Assembly (NCBI RefSeq): GCF_001558695.1
Contig: NZ_LNTU01000001.1
Location: forward strand, 868,001 to 932,000
DNA: 64,000 nucleotides
Origin: Paramesorhizobium deserti
Lineage (GTDB): Bacteria; Pseudomonadota; Alphaproteobacteria; Rhizobiales; Rhizobiaceae
Direction: 5' to 3'
In this document: positions 58,336-64,000 of the stretch, one piece after another
How the letters are laid out: each line of letters starts with the position of its first letter
How positions within the stretch are numbered: position 1 is the first letter of the stretch
The notes under the pieces: model-generated
Told to the model about the DNA's origin: nothing
The model's input: the letters and a program-made list of their open reading frames with translations, nothing else
The model's database searches: none
Position numbers and translations under genes: made by a program

Positions 58336-58707
58336 ATGGATGATGTGAAGATAGGCGAAATTCTCGAACCCGGCAGCGAAGAACAGCAGAAGAAGCGGGC
58401 CGAGCGGGTGCGCGCCGGGTTCTGGAAGACCGCCCGCAAGGCCGGCCGCTCCATACCGTTCATGGATGAGGTGGTCGCCGCCTATTACTGCGCGCTCGAT
58501 CCCCATACGCCGATGCGCGTGCGCGGCACGCTTTTGGCGGCACTCGCTTATTTCGTGCTGCCTTTCGATTTCATTCCCGATATCCTTCTGGGAATCGGCT
58601 TCACCGACGACGTGGCTGTTCTCATGACCGCGCTTGCCGCCATCCGTTCGCATATCACGCCCGCTCATCGCGAGGCCGCCCGCAAGGCACTTGAAGAATC
58701 CGATTGA
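58336..58707 (+). CDS. DUF1232 (YkvA) family protein
   Basis: About 123 residues. The start at 58336 is used because GGAG lies nine bases upstream; ATGs at 58315 and 58327 are alternatives. The family core is AALAYFVLPFDFIPDILLGI followed by GFTDDVAVLMTAL, a hydrophobic helix-turn pair. Function is unknown; possibly membrane-associated. Confidence 0.85.
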   Translation: MDDVKIGEILEPGSEEQQKKRAERVRAGFWKTARKAGRSIPFMDEVVAAYYCALDPHTPMRVRGTLLAALAYFVLPFDFIPDILLGIGFTDDVAVLMTALAAIRSHITPAHREAARKALEESD

Positions 58708-59011
58708 TCTTTCACGCGGTAGCGCCAACACTTCCCTGCAATCGGACAGCGTCGCCGCCGGACGGTAACACAAGTGGACGGACGCCGTAGGGAACACATT
58801 CTCGCCGCTTTCTTTTGGATGAACTGCCTTTCAAGGGTAACGCTTCAAGGCTTGGGTTTTTCATCGAGAAAAGCATGGCGCTTCCGCAAAACTTCACCGT
58901 TTGGTAACCCAGATTAAGTCAAATTAAGGGGAACTGAGCGGGGGCGACGCGGCAAGCGGCACCATCCCGGGTTTTGGGTATGAAGCAAACGAAAGAGAAC
59001 CGGTAGGAAAC
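58708..59011. other. 304-base gap before the IalB-like gene
   Basis: No gene is seen. Near 58911-58930 there is TTAAGTCAAATTAAG, which resembles a CtrA site but with a six-base spacer. The promoter of the IalB-like gene should lie in this region. Confidence 0.4.
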
Positions 59012-59515
59012 ATGCTTGGAAAATCGATCGTCGCGGCTTCTGTGTTCATCATTGGGACGGCGGGCACCGCACTCGCGCAGACCCCGAGCCAGATCAGCCA
59101 GTTCAATGCGTGGGGCGCGTACAGCTACCAGTCGGGCAACGGCAAGGTCTGCTATGTCCTGTCTGTGCCGACGCAGAAGACGCCCGCCAATGTGGATCAC
59201 GGCGACAATTTCTTCCTGGTGAGCCAGAAGCCCGGCCAGAATGTCAGTTTCGAACCGCAATTCATGGCGGGTTACGAACTGCGTCCCGATTCCAAGGTGA
59301 CGGTCACGGTCGGCAACCGCAGCTTCACGATGTTCATCAACGGCAAGTCGGGCTGGATGGAGAATGCAGCCGAGGAGCCGCAGCTCGTCGCCGCTATGCG
59401 TGCCGGCGCGGACATGACAGTCAAGGCGGTCTCCAAGCGCGGCACCAACACCAGCTATACCTATTCGCTCAAGGGCATTTCGGCGGCGCTGTCGGCGATC
59501 CAGAATTGTAAGTAA
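59012..59515 (+). CDS. Invasion-associated locus B (IalB) family exported protein
   Basis: A 167-residue periplasmic protein. The signal peptide MLGKSIVAASVFIIGTAG ends near ALAQ. The mature part has QFNAWGAYSYQSGNGKVCYV, then LRPDSKVTVTVGNRSFTMFI and a C-terminal KGISAALSAIQNCK; this layout fits IalB-like proteins, which are widespread in alphaproteobacteria. Two cysteines may form a disulfide. The invasion label comes from Bartonella and need not apply here. Confidence 0.85.
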   Translation: MLGKSIVAASVFIIGTAGTALAQTPSQISQFNAWGAYSYQSGNGKVCYVLSVPTQKTPANVDHGDNFFLVSQKPGQNVSFEPQFMAGYELRPDSKVTVTVGNRSFTMFINGKSGWMENAAEEPQLVAAMRAGADMTVKAVSKRGTNTSYTYSLKGISAALSAIQNCK

Positions 59516-59540
59516 GCATTTGCATAGTGCTTGGCGGAGA

Positions 59541-59566
59541 GGGCTGGAGGAAACTCCGGCCCTTTT
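59541..59566 (+). terminator. Rho-independent terminator of the IalB-like gene
   Basis: GGGCTGGAG-GAAA-CTCCGGCCC (9 bp, one G-U pair) followed by TTTTGCTTT, 26 bases past the stop. Confidence 0.8.
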
Positions 59567-59575
59567 GCTTTGCAA

Positions 59576-59621
59576 AGGGAATAGGGGAGTATGTTATCAA
59601 GAACATATTCCCCTACTCCCT
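59576..59621. repeat. Second copy of the frcB-frcC palindromic element
   Basis: AGGGAATAGGGGAGTATGTT and AACATATTCCCCTACTCCCT flank a 6-base loop; arms match except for two positions. The core GGGAATAGGGGAGTA is shared with 22725-22803. Confidence 0.7.
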
Positions 59622-59752
59622 TACGACAGGTGACTATGGCAGCTTTCCATGCTATGAGCGCCAGAAATGCGCCTTGTGACTGGCGCGGCGATGGGCAAGG
59701 GCCCATATATCCCAAAATTTCTTGACCGCAGAAAACCAAGCTCTGAAAGCCA

Positions 59753-60991
59753 ATGTCCATTTCGTTTGACCTGACCACTCCTGCCACGCGTGATGTGCTT
59801 GGCGAAAAAGCCCGCGCGGCGCTTATGCCGAAGCCGTCGCTGGTCGGCCTGACGCGCGCCGAGATGGGCGAAGCTTTGGGCGGTATCGGCGTACCGGAGC
59901 GACAGGTCAAAATGCGCGTCGCGCAATTGTGGCACTGGCTCTATGTGCGCGGCGTGTCTGACTTCGCCGACATGCTCAACATCTCCAAGGACATGCGCGC
60001 GCTGCTGGCGCAGCACTTTTCCATTGGGCGGCCGGAAATCGTCGACGAACAGATTTCCAATGACGGCACACGCAAATGGCTGTTCCGGTTTCCCGCGCGG
60101 GGAGCCGGACGCCCCGTTGAAATCGAGACCGTTTACATCCCCGAGGAAGGGCGCGGCACGCTCTGCATTTCGAGCCAGGTCGGCTGCACCCTCACCTGCT
60201 CCTTCTGCCACACCGGCACGCAGAAGCTGGTGCGCAATCTGACGGCCGAGGAAATCCTCGCCCAGCTCCTGACCGCACGCGACCGTCTCGGCGATTTTCC
60301 TGATAAGGACACGCCGGATGGCGCAATCGTCCCCGCCGAAGGCCGCAAGGTGACGAACATCGTCATGATGGGCATGGGCGAACCGCTCTATAATTTCGAG
60401 GAGGTGAAGAAGGCGCTTCTCATCGCCTCCGACGGCGACGGCCTGTCGCTCTCGAAGCGACGCATCACGCTCTCGACTTCGGGCGTGGTGCCGGAGATCT
60501 ACCGCACCGGCGAGGAGATCGGCGTCATGCTTGCCATCTCGCTGCACGCGGTGCGCGACGATCTGCGCGATATGCTGGTGCCGATCAACAAGAAATACCC
60601 GCTCGAGGAACTGATCAAGGCCTGCCGCGCCTATCCCGGCCTCTCCAACGCCCGGCGCATCACCTTCGAATATGTGATGCTGAAGGACGTCAACGACAGC
60701 CTCGACGACGCCAAGGAGCTGGTGCGCCTGCTCAAGGGCATCCCGGCCAAGATCAACCTCATCCCGTTCAATCCCTGGCCGGGCACCAACTATCAGTGCT
60801 CCGACTGGGAGCAGATCGAGCGCTTCGCCGACTACGTCAACAATGCCGGCTATGCCTCGCCGATCCGCACGCCGCGCGGCCGCGACATCCTCGCCGCCTG
60901 CGGCCAGCTCAAATCGGAATCCGAGCGCATGCGCAAGGCCGATCGCCTGGCGCTTGAAGCCATGATGATCGCGGGACACGGCGAGGCGTGA
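59753..60991 (+). CDS. rlmN: 23S rRNA (adenine2503-C2)/tRNA (adenine37-C2) methyltransferase RlmN
   Basis: A 412-residue radical SAM enzyme. The cluster motif CTLTCSFC gives Cys145, Cys149 and Cys152 (CxxxCxxC). A C-terminal ILAACGQL (Cys383) is the methyl-carrying/catalytic cysteine. NPWPGTNY and [12 protein letters not shown] are family segments. It methylates C2 of A2503 in 23S rRNA and A37 in some tRNAs and supports translational fidelity. The product contains a typical N-terminal helical domain. Confidence 0.95.
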   Translation: MSISFDLTTPATRDVLGEKARAALMPKPSLVGLTRAEMGEALGGIGVPERQVKMRVAQLWHWLYVRGVSDFADMLNISKDMRALLAQHFSIGRPEIVDEQISNDGTRKWLFRFPARGAGRPVEIETVYIPEEGRGTLCISSQVGCTLTCSFCHTGTQKLVRNLTAEEILAQLLTARDRLGDFPDKDTPDGAIVPAEGRKVTNIVMMGMGEPLYNFEEVKKALLIASDGDGLSLSKRRITLSTSGVVPEIYRTGEEIGVMLAISLHAVRDDLRDMLVPINKKYPLEELIKACRAYPGLSNARRITFEYVMLKDVNDSLDDAKELVRLLKGIPAKINLIPFNPWPGTNYQCSDWEQIERFADYVNNAGYASPIRTPRGRDILAACGQLKSESERMRKADRLALEAMMIAGHGEA

Positions 60992-61043
60992 GCAAGTCCA
61001 GGAAAAGTGGACCCCGGTTTTCCGTCCGGGCTTGCGTAGGAAC

Positions 61044-61490
61044 ATGAGCGATTTTTTTTATTATCTCTGGCGCTTCATCCTGGCCTCTATGGCGTGGCTC
61101 GCGGCGGTCATCGTCACGGCCTTTGTCATCAACATGCTTCTCTTCGCCGTTGCCAATCACGGCCCCGCCGATCAGGCTGACGTCGAAAACATTTTCCAGG
61201 CGAGCCTCACCACCACGCCGTTCACGATCTTCTACGTGGCGACCGGAACGTTTATCCCATCGCTTTTCATCCTCGTGTGGGCGGAATTCGCCCGCCGGCG
61301 GGACTGGCTGTTTTACAGCCTCGCGGGTCTGCTGATGGGCGTCGGCATCGCCGGTTACAACCTCGTGCGGAACACCCAAGCCATGCCTTCGGACTACGTG
61401 CTTTTCATGGGAACGACTGCCGCCGCCGGCATTATCGCCGGCTCTGTCTATTGGCTCATAGCGGGACGCGGCGCCGGGCCGAGGCGCTAA
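61044..61490 (+). CDS. Small multi-pass membrane protein of unknown function
   Basis: A 148-residue protein with four hydrophobic helices: about residues 10-35, 60-80, 90-107 and 120-140. The ATG at 61044 has AGGAAC just upstream; a frame four codons longer is possible. It follows rlmN by 52 bases and could be co-transcribed with it. No motif or family name is evident to me. Confidence 0.7.
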   Translation: MSDFFYYLWRFILASMAWLAAVIVTAFVINMLLFAVANHGPADQADVENIFQASLTTTPFTIFYVATGTFIPSLFILVWAEFARRRDWLFYSLAGLLMGVGIAGYNLVRNTQAMPSDYVLFMGTTAAAGIIAGSVYWLIAGRGAGPRR

Positions 61491-61494
61491 AACC

Positions 61495-62136
61495 TCACTT
61501 CGCCTGCGTCATCAGGATCTTCATCGCGAATGCCGAAAAGACGCCGGCGAACAGCCAATCGGTGATCCGCGTCACGGTCGGGTTCTTCTTCATGAGGCCG
61601 GCGAATTTGTCGGCGGCGAGGATCATCGGCGCGGTAAAGGGCAGCGACAGCGGGATGAAGGAAAGCCCGAGGAAGAAGAGCTTGCCCGGCGCATGCGGAT
61701 CGGTGGCCGACACGAATTGCGGCAGGAAGGTCATGAAGAACAGGATGATCTTCGGATTGAGCAGGTTGATGCCGAGCCCCGTCGCCCAGTTCCTGAAGAG
61801 GCCCTGTGCGTTTCCGCCCTTCTTCTCCGGCGAGAAGGCCGAACCGTTGCGGATCGCCTGGATCGCGAGCCAGACGAGATAGCCGGCGCCGACGATCTTG
61901 AGCACCAGGAACGCCTCAGGCGAGGCGACGATCAGCGCCGAAAGGCCGAGGGCTACCATGGATGTGTGGATGGCGACGCCGGTGCAGGCGCCGGCAAGAC
62001 AGGCGAAACCCGCCGCACGCCCGTGGGAAAGCGCCCGTCCGACGAAGAGCGTCATATCGGGTCCCGGCGTGATCGACAGGATGAAGGTTGCAATCGCAAA
62101 CTGGACGAGGACGGGCCAATCGGGAATGAAGGACAT
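61495..62136 (-). CDS. LysE/RhtB-family amino-acid exporter
   Basis: A 213-residue membrane protein with about six helices. The N-terminal LSITPGPDMTLFVGRALSHG is the family fingerprint. Later NPKIILFFMTFLPQFV matches the central conserved part. It is the second exporter of this family in the window (the other at 30769) and is not closely similar to it. It is convergent with the small membrane-protein gene, with four bases between stops. Confidence 0.9.
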   Translation of the reverse strand: MSFIPDWPVLVQFAIATFILSITPGPDMTLFVGRALSHGRAAGFACLAGACTGVAIHTSMVALGLSALIVASPEAFLVLKIVGAGYLVWLAIQAIRNGSAFSPEKKGGNAQGLFRNWATGLGINLLNPKIILFFMTFLPQFVSATDPHAPGKLFFLGLSFIPLSLPFTAPMILAADKFAGLMKKNPTVTRITDWLFAGVFSAFAMKILMTQAK

Positions 62137-62304
62137 GGTTCATGCTCCGCAAACAGGAGCGGAAACTAACGCGCTTTCCGGCTTTTCGCCATCGGTTTTA
62201 TGCGCTCAATTTCCCGTCCGTCGCCATGTCGCTTGCGTGCGGGCGCTCAACTGGTAAAAGACCCGTCACACCCCTTTCATCGGCCCATCTTACCGGACAA
62301 GAAC

Positions 62305-63528
62305 ATGAACAAGTGGAAAGACGTCAAGAAGGTCGTGCTCGCCTATTCCGGCGGCCTCGACACCTCGATCATCCTGAAATGGCTGCAGACCGAACTCGGT
62401 GCGGAGGTCGTCACCTTCACCGCCGATCTCGGCCAGGGCGAAGAGCTGGAGCCGGCCCGCAAAAAGGCAGAGATGCTGGGCATCAAGGAAATCTTCATCG
62501 AGGATGTGCGCGAGGAATTCGTGCGTGATTTCGTCTTCCCGATGTTCCGCGCCAATGCCGTCTATGAGGGCGTCTATCTGCTCGGCACGTCGATCGCCCG
62601 CCCGCTCATCTCCAAGCACTTGATCGAGATCGCCAAGAAGACCGGCGCCGATGCGATTGCTCATGGCGCGACCGGCAAGGGCAACGATCAGGTGCGCTTC
62701 GAGCTTTCGGCCTATGCGCTGAACCCCGATATCAAGATCATCGCGCCCTGGCGCGACTGGGCGTTCAAGAGCCGCACAGAGCTGCTTGAATTCGCCGAGA
62801 AGCACCAGATCCCAGTGGCCAAGGACAGACAAGGCGAGGCGCCCTTCTCCGTCGACGCCAATCTGCTGCACTCCTCTTCCGAGGGCAAGGTGCTGGAAGA
62901 TCCGGCCGAGGCCGCGCCGGAATATGTGCATATGCGCACCATTTCGCCCGAGGATGCGCCTGACAAGGCGACCATCATCAGGATCGGCTTCGAGAAAGGT
63001 GATGCCGTTTCCATCAATGGCGAGCGGCTTTCGCCCGCAACGCTGCTGGCCAAGCTCAACGACTATGGCCGCGACAACGGCATCGGCCGTCTGGATCTTG
63101 TCGAAAACCGCTTCGTCGGCATGAAATCGCGCGGCGTCTATGAGACGCCCGGCGGCACGATCCTGCTCGCCGCCCACCGCGCCATCGAGTCCATCACGCT
63201 CGACCGCGGCGCGGCGCATTTGAAGGACGAGCTGATGCCGCGCTATGCCGAGCTCATCTATTACGGCTTCTGGTTCTCGCCGGAGCGCGAGATGCTGCAG
63301 GCGGCGATCGACAAAAGCCAGGAGAATGTCGAGGGCGAAGTGACGCTGAAGCTCTACAAGGGCAATGTCATGGTGATCGGCCGGGAATCGCCGAAGTCGC
63401 TCTATTCCGACAAGCTCGTCACCTTCGAGGACGACCAGGGCGCCTATGACCAGAAGGACGCCGCCGGCTTCATCAAGCTCAACGCGCTGCGCCTGCGCAC
63501 CCTGGCCGCCCGCGACCGCAGGGGCTGA
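62305..63528 (+). CDS. argG: Argininosuccinate synthase
   Basis: A 407-residue cytoplasmic enzyme that joins citrulline and aspartate with ATP, the penultimate step of arginine synthesis. The ATP-binding loop is AYSGGLDTS (Tyr14 to Ser21 region). Further family segments are [20 protein letters not shown] and [14 protein letters not shown]. The start at 62305 gives the standard [21 protein letters not shown] longer frame upstream is not supported. Confidence 0.97.
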   Translation: MNKWKDVKKVVLAYSGGLDTSIILKWLQTELGAEVVTFTADLGQGEELEPARKKAEMLGIKEIFIEDVREEFVRDFVFPMFRANAVYEGVYLLGTSIARPLISKHLIEIAKKTGADAIAHGATGKGNDQVRFELSAYALNPDIKIIAPWRDWAFKSRTELLEFAEKHQIPVAKDRQGEAPFSVDANLLHSSSEGKVLEDPAEAAPEYVHMRTISPEDAPDKATIIRIGFEKGDAVSINGERLSPATLLAKLNDYGRDNGIGRLDLVENRFVGMKSRGVYETPGGTILLAAHRAIESITLDRGAAHLKDELMPRYAELIYYGFWFSPEREMLQAAIDKSQENVEGEVTLKLYKGNVMVIGRESPKSLYSDKLVTFEDDQGAYDQKDAAGFIKLNALRLRTLAARDRRG

Positions 63529-63608
63529 GGCTAGTCTAGAAAATTTCGCCCCTCCCGGCAAAGCAGGGGAGAGGCGACACAGCCACAAAACCAGCCCTTG
63601 CAAAGTAT

Positions 63609-63632
63609 GCGGTCCCATTACGACGGGACCGC
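63609..63632. terminator. Hairpin between argG and ilvD
   Basis: GCGGTCCC / GGGACCGC arms with an 8-base loop, between two convergent genes. No T-run follows in either direction, so it is only a possible terminator. Confidence 0.4.
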
Positions 63633-63642
63633 TCTAAGCCAA

Positions 63643-64000
63643 TCAAGGCACCTGCCGCACCGCGCCCTTGGCCGCACTCGTGGCCATGGCGGCGTAGGCG
63701 CGCAGCGCCGTCGTCACCTTGCGCTTGCGCTGCTCGGTAGGCTTCCAGGCATCGGCACCCTTCGCCTCCATCGCCTCGCGGCGGCGGGCGAGTTCGGCAT
63801 CGTCCACCGCCAGATGGATCTTGCGGTTGGGGATATCGATCTCGATGATATCGCCTTCCTCGACCAGCCCGATCGTGCCGCCTTCCGCCGCTTCCGGCGA
63901 GACATGGCCGATGGAAAGGCCGGACGAGCCACCGGAGAAGCGGCCGTCGGTGATGAGCGCGCAGGCCTTGCCGAGGCCCTTCGACTTGAGATAGCTCGTC
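63643..64000 (-). CDS. ilvD: Dihydroxy-acid dehydratase, C-terminal part (runs off the window)
   Basis: The last ~118 codons of a minus-strand gene whose start lies beyond the window edge. The visible protein has [20 protein letters not shown], the highly conserved C-terminal IlvD segment, then [28 protein letters not shown] and a tail ending [10 protein letters not shown]. The full enzyme makes 2-keto acids for isoleucine and valine synthesis and carries an iron-sulfur cluster. It is convergent with argG. Confidence 0.95.
   Translation of the reverse strand, partial: TSYLKSKGLGKACALITDGRFSGGSSGLSIGHVSPEAAEGGTIGLVEEGDIIEIDIPNRKIHLAVDDAELARRREAMEAKGADAWKPTEQRKRKVTTALRAYAAMATSAAKGAVRQVP

Noticed and set aside
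58911-58928. CtrA-like site TTAAGTCAAATTAAG before the IalB-like gene
   Set aside because: The spacer between the TTAA halves is six bases, not seven, and the terminal C is missing; too weak to call.

Overview
The window looks like a chromosomal segment of an alphaproteobacterium of the order Hyphomicrobiales, most likely Rhizobiaceae. The reasons are the giant cyclic beta-1,2-glucan synthase (ndvB/chvB type), a complete frcR/frcBCAK fructose-type ABC transporter cluster, a ureDAB/ureC/ureEFG layout with interspersed genes, an alphaproteobacterial LexA box (GTTC-N7-GTTC) before imuA-imuB-dnaE2, and two copies of a ~110-bp RIME-like palindromic element. The DNA is GC-rich throughout, so long antisense shadow ORFs are common (for example opposite acnA and ndvB) and were discarded. 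No tRNA, rRNA, CRISPR array, prophage or intact insertion sequence was seen.

Layout. 0-10 kb: pncB and ndvB. 10.4-12.8 kb: a sulfate ABC system in which cysA and sbp are intact but the two permease genes are reduced to one short cysT'-'cysW scar. 12.9-16.5 kb: three small unknown genes including a Cys-rich protein, then a copper-handling operon (DUF2946-like, YcnI-PCuAC fusion, SCO1). 16.8-21.3 kb: mrp, pgm, ROK regulator. 21.7-25.3 kb: frcBCAK. 25.4-34.0 kb: urease genes ureD-ureA-hupE-ureB, an unrelated minus-strand gene, ureC, a parDE toxin-antitoxin pair, a LysE exporter, a peroxiredoxin, then ureEFG. 34.1-37.5 kb: small genes, a lytic transglycosylase lipoprotein, a DMT transporter, a hemolysin III protein. 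37.8-43.4 kb: SOS mutasome imuA-imuB-dnaE2. 43.6-46.8 kb: cytochrome c maturation ccmABCDG. 47-52.8 kb: acnA, DUF1223, a candidate non-coding RNA, DUF2794, BI-1 family. 53-59.5 kb: ybbA-ybbP with divergent tesA, thpR, a protein tyrosine phosphatase, DUF1232, an IalB-like protein. 59.7-64 kb: rlmN, a membrane protein, LysE, argG and the 3' part of ilvD.

Most genes are ordinary chromosomal genes. The signals most worth attention are in the non-coding DNA: a perfect 10-bp inverted repeat that buries the Shine-Dalgarno of acnA; a minus-strand structured RNA candidate with a textbook terminator at ~50994-51200; a second, weaker minus-strand RNA candidate at ~16598-16800; palindromes upstream of parDE, of the frc operon and of a small ribbon-helix-helix-like gene that look like operators; and several families of palindromic repeats, one forming 46-bp perfect arms between ccmA and ccmB. 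All functional names rest on motif and family recognition by eye; no database search was run.
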